This document shows positions 7,266 to 17,223 of a stretch of 64,000 nucleotides of DNA, one piece after another. The notes below the pieces were generated by a model. It did not search any database and was not told the origin of the DNA. It worked only from the letters and a program-made list of their open reading frames with translations. Every line of letters begins with the position of its first letter. The stretch's first letter is position 1. A program made the translations under genes and the position numbers. Location of the stretch: the NCBI GenBank assembly GCA_016125285.1, contig WGMA01000012.1, positions 124,001 to 188,000 of the forward strand, written 5' to 3'. The stretch comes from Phycisphaera sp. (lineage in GTDB: Bacteria; Planctomycetota; Phycisphaerae; Phycisphaerales; Zrk34).

Positions 7266-8042
7266 ATGCAACTCGTCGCCGTTCAACTCGACACGCGGTG
7301 GCACGATAAGCGTGCGAATCATGAGAAAGTGCGCGCGCTGCTCGGTGAGACCGCGATCGAGCCCGGCGCGATGATCGTGCTCGGCGAGATGTTCGCCACC
7401 GGGTTCAGCCTCGAGGTCGACACCATCGCGGAGAACGACACGCACGAAACCGCGGCGTTTCTCGCGGAACTCGCGCGCGAGCACAGGGCGACGGTCGTCG
7501 GCGGGGCGGTCACGCGCGACAAGAACACCGGCAAGGGACGCAACGAGGCGCTCGTGTTCGACGCCGAGGGCGACGAGATCGCGCGCTACTGCAAGATGCA
7601 TCCCGTCAGCTTCCTCGGCGAGCTCGACTGCTACGTGAAGGGCGACCGCGTCGTGACGTTCGGGTGGGGCGACGCGAAGGTGTCGCCGCTGATCTGCTAC
7701 GACCTGCGCTTCCCCGAGGCGTTCCGCATCGCGGTGCGCGGCGGGACGGAGGTGCTCGTCGTCATCGCCAGCTGGCCCGCCAAGCGTCACGCGCACTGGC
7801 TGAACCTCGCGGTCGCGCGCGCCATCGAGAACCAGTGTTACGTCGTGGCGGTGAATCGCACGGGTGACGATCCGAATCACACGCACGTCGGCGGCACGCG
7901 CATCATCGACTTCCGCGGCGACGTCCTCGCCGACGCCGGGAGCAACGAGCGCGTGATCACCGCGAAGGCCGACTTGGCCGCGCTGCGTGCGTACCGCCAG
8001 GAAGTGCCGGTACTCACGGACATGCGTGACGATCTGAAGTAG
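7266..8042 (+). CDS. Nitrilase-superfamily amidohydrolase (omega-amidase-like)
   Basis: A 258-residue carbon-nitrogen hydrolase. The Glu-Lys-Cys catalytic triad is in place: Glu in LGEMFATGFSL near residue 40, Lys in KMHPVSFLGE near residue 110, and Cys in ICYDLRFPEAF near residue 145. Compact length and sequence layout resemble YafV/Nit2 omega-amidases, which hydrolyse 2-oxoglutaramate and 2-oxosuccinamate and so repair by-products of transamination. A general nitrilase/amidase is the alternative. The ATG at 7266 is used because it begins the first beta strand (MQLVAVQLDT). A TTG at 7242 directly abuts the previous stop codon. The spacing of 24 bases suggests co-transcription with the acidic protein. 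Confidence 0.85.
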   Translation: MQLVAVQLDTRWHDKRANHEKVRALLGETAIEPGAMIVLGEMFATGFSLEVDTIAENDTHETAAFLAELAREHRATVVGGAVTRDKNTGKGRNEALVFDAEGDEIARYCKMHPVSFLGELDCYVKGDRVVTFGWGDAKVSPLICYDLRFPEAFRIAVRGGTEVLVVIASWPAKRHAHWLNLAVARAIENQCYVVAVNRTGDDPNHTHVGGTRIIDFRGDVLADAGSNERVITAKADLAALRAYRQEVPVLTDMRDDLK

Positions 8043-8052
8043 CGCATAAAAA

Positions 8053-8089
8053 AACGACGGATTGCCGAAAAAGCCAATCCGCCGTCGTT
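8053..8089. repeat. Inverted repeat after the amidase gene
   Basis: AACGACGG-ATTG pairs with CAAT-CC-GCCGTCGTT, with a 3-base bulge and an A-rich loop. Seven A residues precede it (8048-8054) but no T-tract follows. As an intrinsic terminator it would work on the minus strand, although both neighbouring genes are on plus. Confidence 0.5.
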
Positions 8090-8169
8090 CCGGGGTCAAA
8101 GTTGATAGACAGATTATGTCGCGCCCGCGGCGTCGTTGATAGGGGGTCTTTACCCCAAATCGGCGCGGG

Positions 8170-8175
8170 TAAAAT
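8170..8175 (+). promoter_or_regulatory. Candidate -10 (TAAAAT) for the 8182 gene
   Basis: TAAAAT ends 6 bases before the ATG at 8182. With no Shine-Dalgarno site this suggests a leaderless mRNA. Confidence 0.45.
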
Positions 8176-8181
8176 GGCCGC

Positions 8182-10131
8182 ATGCGTAAACCCCTTGTCA
8201 CGCGCGTACTGACCACGATCCTCGGCGTGCTCAGCGTCACGTTTATCACCCCCGCGCACGCCGCCGACCCGCCGAAGGTGACCATCACGGGCGAGACGCT
8301 CGCCTGGCACACCATCATGTTCACCATCGACGGGCCCGAGGTCGCCGAGGACGGTGAGTCGAATCCGTTCAGAGACTATCGGATGGATGTCCGGTTTGAG
8401 CGTCGGCTCGAACCGGGCCGAGTGACCATCCAAGCCAACACGGTGGTGAGCGTACCGGGCTACTTCGCGGCAGACGGCAACGCCGCCGAATCTGGCGCGA
8501 CAACCGGAAACAAGTGGCGCGCTAACTTCGTTGTTCTGAATCGGCCAGGCACCTGGAACTATCAGGTCGTGATTCGTCGGGGCAAGGACATCGCAATATC
8601 CGCGGACCCAGACGCCGGTGAAATCGTATTGGACGAGAAAGGCCAATTCGAAGTCGCACCACCGGCGCGTCCAATCGATGATTCAACCGATGCTCGCCGT
8701 CGTGGACTCCTCTACCACGTTCGCGGCGAGCGATATCTGCAATGGACCGGCACACATCAGTACTTCCTCAAGTGCGGCGCCGACTCACCCGAGAACCTCC
8801 TCGGCTACGCCGACTTCGATGGCACGTATCGCGATGGCAAACTGAAGCAACGCAAGGGTGAGAACTTCGCGGACGGGTTGCATCACTTTGAGCCGCACGT
8901 GCGCGACTGGAAGGAGGGCGATCCGACGTGGCAGGGCGGCAAGGGCAAAGGCATCATCGGGGCTTTGAACTACCTCGCGTCCGTCGGCGGCAACAGCGTG
9001 TACTTCCTGACGATGAACGTTGATGGCGACGGCAAGGATGTCTGGCCCTGGATCTCGCCCGACGCGAAGGACCGCGACCGCTTCGACTGCTCCAAGCTCG
9101 ATCAGTGGGACATCGTGTTCGATCACATGGACAAGCTCGGCATCCAGCTGCACGTCGTGACGCAGGAGCAGGAGAACGATCAACTCCTCGACGGCGGCGA
9201 GCTCGGCGACACGCGCAAGCTCTACTACCGCGAGCTGATCGCGCGCTTCGCGCATCATCGCGCGCTCGTGTGGAACCTCGGCGAGGAGAACACGAACACC
9301 GATGCGCAGCGCAAGGCGTTCTGCGATTACATCCACGCGCTCGATCCGTACGATCACCCCGTGGTGTGCCACACGTTTCCGAATCAGCACGACAAGGTGT
9401 ACACGCCGTTGCTTGGCTATCCGACGTTCGAGGGGCTGAGTATCCAGACGGACGCCGACGTGACGGGGATCCACGCGCTGACGATGAAGTGGATCAAGCG
9501 CTCGATCGACGCGGGGCGTCCGTGGTGCGTGTTCATCGACGAGCCGGGCAGCGCGGCGAAGGGCGTGACGGACGACGGCGCGAAGGACAACAACTACGAC
9601 GAGATGCGGCGGCACGCGCTGTGGGGCAACCTGATGGCGGGCGGGTCCGGCGTCGAGTGGTACTTCGGTTACAAGTATCCCCACAACGATCTGAACTGCG
9701 AAGACTGGCGGAGCCGCGCCGAACTGTGGAAGCAGACGCACGCGGCGGTGTCGTTCTTTCAGCAGCACCTGCCGTTCGCCGAGATGCACCCGGCGGACGG
9801 GCTGACCGAAGCGCGCGACGACTACGTGTTCATCCAGCCCGGCGAGGTGTACTGCGTCTACCTGCCGGACATGGCGGCGTCGCGAACGGTGACGCTCGAT
9901 CTGCCCGACGCGTCGTACGACGTGCAGTGGTACAACCCGCGCGAAGGCGGCGCGCTGACCGACGGCACGATCGCCCGCGCGCACGGCCCCGGCGCGATCG
10001 ACCTCGGCCGACCGAAGTCCGACGACGCGCGCGACTGGGTCGCGCTGCTCAAGCTGCACGGTGATGCACCGACGTCGCTACCCGCGTCGCACACGCAGCC
10101 ACAGTGGGGCGAGACAGCGTCGCAGAAGTAA
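8182..10131 (+). CDS. Secreted DUF5060 glycoside hydrolase-like protein
   Basis: A 649-residue protein with a signal peptide (VLTTILGVLSVTFITPAHA). Residues 25-150 match the DUF5060 beta-sandwich (NPFRDYRMDVRFE, GYFAADGNA, WRANFVVLNRPGTWNYQV). Residues 170-540 form a TIM-barrel of the DUF4038/apiosidase type, with candidate acid residues in VWNLGEENTNTDAQR and WCVFIDEPGSA. The last 90 residues (YCVYLPDMAASRTVTLDL, YDVQWYNPREGG) look like the putative collagen-binding C-terminal domain seen in such enzymes. The likely role is cleavage of a plant or algal polysaccharide in the periplasm or outside. Codon choice between about 8340 and 8870 is less G/C-biased than in the rest, suggesting a mosaic gene. 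The exact glycoside hydrolase family is uncertain. Confidence 0.78.
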   Translation: MRKPLVTRVLTTILGVLSVTFITPAHAADPPKVTITGETLAWHTIMFTIDGPEVAEDGESNPFRDYRMDVRFERRLEPGRVTIQANTVVSVPGYFAADGNAAESGATTGNKWRANFVVLNRPGTWNYQVVIRRGKDIAISADPDAGEIVLDEKGQFEVAPPARPIDDSTDARRRGLLYHVRGERYLQWTGTHQYFLKCGADSPENLLGYADFDGTYRDGKLKQRKGENFADGLHHFEPHVRDWKEGDPTWQGGKGKGIIGALNYLASVGGNSVYFLTMNVDGDGKDVWPWISPDAKDRDRFDCSKLDQWDIVFDHMDKLGIQLHVVTQEQENDQLLDGGELGDTRKLYYRELIARFAHHRALVWNLGEENTNTDAQRKAFCDYIHALDPYDHPVVCHTFPNQHDKVYTPLLGYPTFEGLSIQTDADVTGIHALTMKWIKRSIDAGRPWCVFIDEPGSAAKGVTDDGAKDNNYDEMRRHALWGNLMAGGSGVEWYFGYKYPHNDLNCEDWRSRAELWKQTHAAVSFFQQHLPFAEMHPADGLTEARDDYVFIQPGEVYCVYLPDMAASRTVTLDLPDASYDVQWYNPREGGALTDGTIARAHGPGAIDLGRPKSDDARDWVALLKLHGDAPTSLPASHTQPQWGETASQK

Positions 10132-10156
10132 GCCGCACCAACCCAACCGCGCGAAG

Positions 10157-10184
10157 AAAAAGCTCAGGGAGATCATCCCTGAGC
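10157..10184 (-). terminator. Intrinsic terminator of hppA
   Basis: GCTCAGGG (10162-10169) and CCCTGAGC (10177-10184) form an 8-bp stem. The A-run at 10157-10161 becomes the U-tract on the minus strand, just after the hppA stop codon. Confidence 0.85.
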
Positions 10185-10218
10185 CTGGGTATGTTGTGGC
10201 ATTGAGGGGCGTTGGGTG

Positions 10219-12615
<2,397 letters not shown>

Positions 12616-12733
12616 CTCGGCCACTTCCCTCGATTGCTGAACAGCGGTGGATCTAAGCTCAGTTTTCCTCTACCCGAATAGGTGTGGCGTGGGGGGTCGA
12701 CACCATAGCTCAACCGACATGGCCGGGCAAGCG

Positions 12734-12765
12734 GTGTTTGTCGGCAAGCGGTGTGCGACAAACAC
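12734..12765. repeat. Inverted repeat between hppA and the PQQ propeller gene
   Basis: GTGTTTGTCG (12734-12743) pairs perfectly with CGACAAACAC (12756-12765). GCAAGCGGTGT also occurs twice here as a direct repeat. It is downstream of the minus-strand gene at 12831 and may end its transcript, but it lacks a U-tract. The rest of 12616-12830 holds nothing else I can name. Confidence 0.5.
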
Positions 12766-12830
12766 GGCTGCGCCGCGCCACGATCTGCGGCCCACGCACG
12801 CCGGGGAATCCTCGGAACACGACTTCACTT

Positions 12831-14078
12831 TCAGGGTAACTCCGAGCCCTTGCCTACCTCGAGGCAGACCATCTTCGTCTTGTCACGCGCCACGAGCAGG
12901 CCGTGGCTCAACGCGGGGTACGCGCGGATGCCATCGCCCAGCACCGTCGCCTTCGCCTTGAACTTCAGGTCGCTGGGCAGGGCGATCAGCCGGGTCAGCT
13001 CGCCGTCCTCGCTGAGCATCAGCATCTCGTGGCCGACGCGGATCAGCGAACCGGCGGGCAGGCGGTCGCGATGCCACACCGCCTTGCCGGTCTTGACGTC
13101 CAGGCAGACCAGGCTGAGGCTGCCCGATTCCTGGCGGCCGTCGAGCCCGTAGATGTAGCCCTCGCGGTAGAGCGACGTGGCGTAGTGGTTGGACATCGCC
13201 TGGCTGGCCCACAGCTCGTGCACGCCGTCGTTGTCGATCTGGGCGAGCATCGCGCCGCGGTCGTAGCTGGTCGAGACGAACACCTTGTCGTCGAAGACGA
13301 CGGGGTTCGCGGCGTTGACCGACGCGTCGATCTGCGGACGCCACGGGACCTCACCGTGGACCCGCCCGTTCTTCGGGTCGATCACGACGACGCCGGCCCG
13401 GGTGAAGAACACGGCGTAGCGGTGATCGTTGACGGTCGTCATGACGGGCGACGCGTAGCTCGGCTCCTGGTCGAGATCGCGCCACTTCACCGAGCCGGAC
13501 TTCTTGTCGTACGCGACGATGCCGCCGGTGCCGCCGACGTTGAGGATGACCAGGTCGCCCTCGACGAGCGGGGAGCACGCCCGGCCGAACCAACCGGCGG
13601 GGGCGTCCCAATGCTTCTGCATGTCGTCGGACCAGACGAGCTTGCCGGTGTCGAAGTCGAGGCAGTGCAGCATGCCCTGCGAGCCGTAGGTGTAGACGCG
13701 TCGGCCGACGGCGTCGATGGTGGGCGTGGCGCGGGGGCCGTGGTCGAAGCCGAACTTGTCGCGGAAGTTGGCCGGGTAGCTGAAGGTCCACAGCACTTTC
13801 GCGGTGGCCAGCTCGAGGCACTCGACGGTGTCGGTGTGGTTGGGGCTGTGGAAGAGGACGACGCGTCCGTCGGCGATGGCGGGCGACGCGTAGCCGGGTC
13901 CGACCTCGCGCTGCCAGCGGACCTTCGGGCCGTCGGCGGGCCAGTCGATCAGCTTCTCATCGGTGGCCGCGACGCCGTTGCGCTCGGGGCCGAGCAGCTG
14001 CGGCCAGTCCCCGGCGCGCACGGTCGTGGTGACGAGCGTGATCGTGATGCAAGCGGCGATAAACGGTGCGCGCGACAT
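12831..14078 (-). CDS. Secreted PQQ-like beta-propeller protein
   Basis: A 415-residue protein with a signal peptide (FIAACITITLVTTTVRAG), beginning its mature part with WPQLLGPERNGVAATDE, a common start for planctomycete PQQ-repeat proteins. Repeats of the BamB/PQQ type follow about every 45-50 residues: GYASPAIADGRVVLFHS, LVEGDLVILNVGGTGGIVA, VVFDDKVFVSTSYDRG and YIYGLDGRQESGSLSLVCLD. This gives an eight-bladed propeller. It lacks dehydrogenase signature residues that I can identify, so a structural or binding role in the periplasm is as likely as catalysis. A -10-like TATGGT ends 8 bases before the ATG. Confidence 0.82.
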   Translation of the reverse strand: MSRAPFIAACITITLVTTTVRAGDWPQLLGPERNGVAATDEKLIDWPADGPKVRWQREVGPGYASPAIADGRVVLFHSPNHTDTVECLELATAKVLWTFSYPANFRDKFGFDHGPRATPTIDAVGRRVYTYGSQGMLHCLDFDTGKLVWSDDMQKHWDAPAGWFGRACSPLVEGDLVILNVGGTGGIVAYDKKSGSVKWRDLDQEPSYASPVMTTVNDHRYAVFFTRAGVVVIDPKNGRVHGEVPWRPQIDASVNAANPVVFDDKVFVSTSYDRGAMLAQIDNDGVHELWASQAMSNHYATSLYREGYIYGLDGRQESGSLSLVCLDVKTGKAVWHRDRLPAGSLIRVGHEMLMLSEDGELTRLIALPSDLKFKAKATVLGDGIRAYPALSHGLLVARDKTKMVCLEVGKGSELP

Positions 14079-14086
14079 CTGAGGTA

Positions 14087-14092
14087 ACCATA
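14087..14092 (-). promoter_or_regulatory. Possible -10 (TATGGT) for the PQQ propeller gene
   Basis: On the minus strand TATGGT ends 8 bases before the ATG at 14078. It is a weak hexamer and is listed because the spacing matches other candidate leaderless genes here. Confidence 0.25.
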
Positions 14093-14148
14093 GCCCCGCG
14101 TGCGCCACGCCGCCAGCGCCCGCGCGGCATGTTGTAACGAATGTCAAT

Positions 14149-14175
14149 AAAAAACCCCCCGCCGATCGGCGGGGG
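14149..14175 (-). terminator. Intrinsic terminator after the cytochrome b562-like gene
   Basis: CCCCCGCCGATCGGCGGGGG (14156-14175) is a perfect palindrome. The A-run at 14149-14154 is the U-tract on the minus strand. It sits 41 bases after the stop codon at 14216. Confidence 0.85.
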
Positions 14176-14215
14176 CTTGAATCGATAAGTGATTCGCAAT
14201 TCGGATGGCGAAGGA

Positions 14216-14674
14216 TTACGCCGGGACGAACTTGTCGTGACCGTCCTTCTTGATGCCGCCGAGATCGTCGATGAGCTGCGCGGCCTTGTCGTTGTCGCCG
14301 CCCTTGATCGCCGCGAGGATCTCGCCGAGCGTCTTGATCTGCTTCTCGAGCAGCGCCTTGAATTCCTTGTAGGCCGCCTCGCGCTTGGCCTCGGGCATCT
14401 TCTCGATCATGGGGACCTTGGCGTCGTGCGCCTTCTTGGAGTACTCGATCATCGTCGAGACCTGCTTCTGCGACTCCTCGTCGAAGTTCTTGCGACGAGC
14501 GGTGCGACGCAGCAGCTTGTACGCGCCGTTGATCTCTTCCATGAACTTGACGATCGGCGGGTCGTCCTTGTCGGCGCCGCGTGCGGTCGACTGCGACACC
14601 AGACCCAGCGGCGCCACCAGCGTCGCGGCCATCATGATCATCCAGGCCCTGCGGTTCATCGCGAACGTCTTCAT
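14216..14674 (-). CDS. Secreted cytochrome b562-like four-helix protein
   Basis: A 152-residue exported protein. A signal peptide (WMIMMAATLVAPLGL...TARGA) precedes about 115 residues of helical sequence. The first helix (IVKFMEEINGAYKLLRR) aligns with the start of cytochrome b562 so that its Met falls on the heme-ligating Met7. The end (IKKDGHDKF) places a His at the position of heme-ligating His102. No CxxCH is present, so any heme would be non-covalent, as in b562. The start at 14674 has AAGGAG 6 bases upstream; the ATG at 14680 overlaps it. Likely periplasmic electron carrier or a heme-free relative; the family match is by eye. Confidence 0.6.
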   Translation of the reverse strand: MKTFAMNRRAWMIMMAATLVAPLGLVSQSTARGADKDDPPIVKFMEEINGAYKLLRRTARRKNFDEESQKQVSTMIEYSKKAHDAKVPMIEKMPEAKREAAYKEFKALLEKQIKTLGEILAAIKGGDNDKAAQLIDDLGGIKKDGHDKFVPA

Positions 14675-14873
14675 ACTCATCTCCTTCGGGTGCTTCTTTA
14701 CAGTATTGGGGTGTGACGTACCTCACCGACGCCACATTTTTAGCAGCGTCCCGACCGTCAGGCAAACCGAACGGTCCCCACGACAATCCTACGAACTTGG
14801 TACAGCTTAGGATCGCGCCCCGACGAAAAAAAGTCCGTATGGCGGTGATTTTACGCCGATGCACGCCGCCGGG

Positions 14874-15926
14874 TCAGCTCTGGAAGATCAGATTCCGGTC
14901 CTGCTCGGCAGTCGCCTCCGCGTAGGACCGGTTGCGGCCGTTGGCCTTGGCGGTGTACAGGGCGCGGTCGGCGTCGGCGATCAGGCTGTCCGGCGACTCG
15001 TCCTGCCGCGGGCGGTGCGTGGCGATGCCGAGGCTCACGGTCACGTGGTCAGCGACCTTCGACGCGGCGTGTGGGATGTTCAACGCCTCCACGGCTTTGC
15101 GGATCTGGTCGGCCAGGATCTTTGCACCCGCCAGCGGCGTGTCGGGCAGCACGAGGATGAACTCCTCGCCGCCGTACCGCGCCACCACGTCCGCCGTGCG
15201 CTTGGTCGACTGGGCGATCGTCGCCGCGACCGCCTTGAGGCACGTGTCGCCCGCCTGGTGACCGTAGAAATCGTTGAACTTCTTGAAGAAGTCGACGTCC
15301 AGCATGATCACGCTGATCGGCGACCCGGACCGCCGCGCGTGCTCGTACGCCATCGCCAGCGACTCGGCCATCGACCGCCGATTCGCCACACCCGTCAGCG
15401 GGTCCGTCCGGACCATCGCCCGCAGCCGCGACTGCGCCTCGTTGACCTGTCGCAGCGCCTCGCGGTTCGCCAGCACCTCCGCCTGCAGGCGACGCGCCAT
15501 CGAGATCAGCAGCGTGTCGGCGCTCAGCAGCTTCACCTCGCCCGACGGCATGTCCACCAGCAGCGGCTCGTAACGCAGCTCGCTGGGACGCGACAGGGCC
15601 ATCTCGCCCGCGTCACCGATCGCCGTCTCCGCCGGCAGCCGCATCGGGCTCACGCCCTTGGTCATCAACAGCTGGTGCACCGTCCGCCGCTGATAAAGCT
15701 CCGGCAGGTACGGCCGCACCATCAGCTCCGTATACATCGTCCGCGAGACCACGCCGACGCATGCGTTGCCCTCGTAGACCATCACGCCGAACATCTCCGG
15801 CCGAACACTGAACATCCGCCCGAGGTCGGGCACCGGCGTCTTCGCTGTCACCATGTAGGCTTCAAGCGGCAGGTCGCCAATGGTCGAGTTCGTATCGAGA
15901 ATGTTGAAGTCTCTGGTCATCGTCAT
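14874..15926 (-). CDS. Diguanylate cyclase with N-terminal CBS-pair-like domain
   Basis: A 350-residue cytoplasmic protein. Residues 15-150 look like two CBS-type modules (FGVMVYEGNACVGVVSRTMY, then ELRYEPLLVDMPSGEVKLL), which usually bind adenine nucleotides. A helical linker (residues 145-175) leads to a GGDEF domain with DPLTGVANRRSM, MLDVDFFKKFND, and the active site YGGEEF. RTAD lies exactly five residues before GGEEF, which is the product-inhibition I-site. The enzyme should therefore make cyclic di-GMP and be feedback-inhibited. An alternative start is the ATG at 15920. No membrane segment is present, so the input is probably a cytosolic ligand. Confidence 0.9.
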   Translation of the reverse strand: MTMTRDFNILDTNSTIGDLPLEAYMVTAKTPVPDLGRMFSVRPEMFGVMVYEGNACVGVVSRTMYTELMVRPYLPELYQRRTVHQLLMTKGVSPMRLPAETAIGDAGEMALSRPSELRYEPLLVDMPSGEVKLLSADTLLISMARRLQAEVLANREALRQVNEAQSRLRAMVRTDPLTGVANRRSMAESLAMAYEHARRSGSPISVIMLDVDFFKKFNDFYGHQAGDTCLKAVAATIAQSTKRTADVVARYGGEEFILVLPDTPLAGAKILADQIRKAVEALNIPHAASKVADHVTVSLGIATHRPRQDESPDSLIADADRALYTAKANGRNRSYAEATAEQDRNLIFQS

Positions 15927-16138
15927 GTCCCTGTTACCGTTGAACGAGCACGGTCACCCACCACCACACGACATCCAGTCCCCGCAGAAATGACCTGGAC
16001 ACCCTTTGCATCGGACCAAACGCACGCACCTTTAGTCGTGTCTGAAAAAAGAGGTTAAAGGCGTGCAGGCGTACCAATTCCCGGGGCGCGGGCGGGCGCC
16101 GAACGGGTCGTCGGTGGGGCGTTGAAAGGTCGCCGTGG

Positions 16139-16495
16139 TTACAGGTCGGTGTACTTGCGGGCGTTACCGCGGGCGCGGTCGACGGGGTACTTCGCGGCGT
16201 TCGCAGCGAGCTTCCGCTCCACGGCGGCGGGCACGTCGACCTCCAGCACGTTGGCCATCTGCAACGCGAGGATCAGCACGTCAGCCAGCTCCGCCTCGAC
16301 CGCCGCACGCGGGTCGGCCTCGTCGCACACCCGCCGCGACGCCTCGCCCTCGGTCCACAGAAAGTGCTCCATCAGCTCGGCCGCCTCCGCCGCGATCGCC
16401 ATGGACAGGTTCTTCGGCGTGTGAAACTGCAGCCAGTCGCGCTGCTCGGCGAAATCGAGCACGTGTCGTTGTAACTCTTTGATGGAATATGACAT
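16139..16495 (-). CDS. MazG-like nucleotide pyrophosphohydrolase
   Basis: A compact 118-residue all-alpha protein of the MazG/RS21-C6 type, which hydrolyses (d)NTPs such as dCTP analogues to the monophosphate. The opening FAEQRDWLQFHTPKNLSMAI and the metal-binding EAAELMEHFLW (E-x-x-E arrangement) and EAELADVLILALQMAN are diagnostic. A house-cleaning role in nucleotide pools is typical. It stands alone between the diguanylate cyclase and a small membrane protein on the other strand. Confidence 0.88.
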   Translation of the reverse strand: MSYSIKELQRHVLDFAEQRDWLQFHTPKNLSMAIAAEAAELMEHFLWTEGEASRRVCDEADPRAAVEAELADVLILALQMANVLEVDVPAAVERKLAANAAKYPVDRARGNARKYTDL

Positions 16496-16580
16496 AGATC
16501 ACCTGGCGTGGCTTGGCGGATATGGGACCCGCGTGCGGCGATTCGTGCGGATGCGGGAGCGGATCAGTCGATAAGGTTAC

Positions 16581-16988
16581 ATGATGAAGTTTCGCAAAAC
16601 ATGTTCGATCATGAGTTTAGTGCTGATCGCCGCGGCTCTGGGCACGTGGGGCGTCAGCGTGTTCGCCGCCGGGTCGGTCGAACTCGGCTGGCGCGGGCAG
16701 CGGAGCTATACGTTGCGACTCGGGTTCGATCGGCCCGGGTGGTTCGCACGTTTCGACGTCCACCCGTTCACCACGTCGCTGTTCACCGGCCACCATCCCG
16801 TGTTCGACGCCGCGCTCGACCCGCCGCGGACCCAGCTGCTCGAGGCCCCGCTGGCGGACGTTTCGAGCGTGAACTGGTCGTTCGCCCGACAAATCACGGC
16901 CTCGGCCCACTACGGCGTCATCATACTCGCGGGGGCGCTGGCGTGGGCTTTGATGCGTAACTGGGGCCGCCGCCGCTCGCGGGCCTGA
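16581..16988 (+). CDS. Small membrane protein of unknown function
   Basis: A 135-residue protein with an N-terminal hydrophobic segment (SLVLIAAALGTWGVSVFAAG), a central periplasmic-type region rich in aromatic residues, and a C-terminal membrane segment (YGVIILAGALAWALMRNWG) ending in basic residues. I do not recognise the family. TAAGGT lies 3 bases before the ATG at 16581 and 6 bases before the in-frame ATG at 16584, so a leaderless transcript is possible. Confidence 0.6.
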   Translation: MMKFRKTCSIMSLVLIAAALGTWGVSVFAAGSVELGWRGQRSYTLRLGFDRPGWFARFDVHPFTTSLFTGHHPVFDAALDPPRTQLLEAPLADVSSVNWSFARQITASAHYGVIILAGALAWALMRNWGRRRSRA

Positions 16989-17004
16989 CGCTGGCGGGCC
17001 GGCG

Positions 17005-17122
17005 GGCTCGCTGGCGCTCGCGATGCTCGATGCTGGATGGCTCGCTGCGCTCGCGATGCCGGATGAACGCGGGCATACGCTGATCCAGCATCCAGCATCC
17101 AGCATCGCGAACACAGCGAGCG
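17005..17122. repeat. Degenerate repeat pair, GATGCTGGAT family
   Basis: Two tandem units beginning GGCTCGCTG(G)CGCTCGCGATGC (17005 and 17039) face an inverted arm at 17083-17122 made of repeated ATCCAGC units followed by GCGAACACAGCGAGCG. The reverse complement of the arm closely matches the left unit. It lies between the small membrane protein and the nuoD promoter. Confidence 0.7.
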
Positions 17123-17176
17123 CCGGGCATCTTTTCCACGCCCCGGCCGCGCCTCGACGGCTTGGGGGTGTCGGTT

Positions 17177-17208
17177 TATACTGCCACGTTCGTGAAGTTC
17201 GTCACGAA
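17177..17208 (+). promoter_or_regulatory. nuoD promoter region with dyad
   Basis: TATACT (17177-17182) is a good -10. The perfect dyad TTCGTGA-N6-TCACGAA (17189-17208) begins at the expected transcription start, so it could be an operator or a 5' hairpin. The nuoD ATG is at 17224 with GGAG before it. Confidence 0.45.
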
Positions 17209-17223
17209 ACGGAGTGTCGCGCC

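Noticed and set aside
6282-8327. A 681-codon minus-strand ORF
   Set aside because: It is the antisense shadow of three clear plus-strand genes, is rich in Arg/Val/His, and has no domain. Long antisense frames are common in this GC-rich DNA.
14079-14864. The N-terminal extension of the PQQ propeller frame, up to 14864
   Set aside because: It runs opposite nothing conserved but overlaps the cytochrome b562-like gene on the same strand in another frame and passes through a terminator hairpin.
17005-17122. CRISPR array or insertion sequence
   Set aside because: Repeats are short, unequal and inverted, with no spacers of constant length, no cas genes and no transposase.
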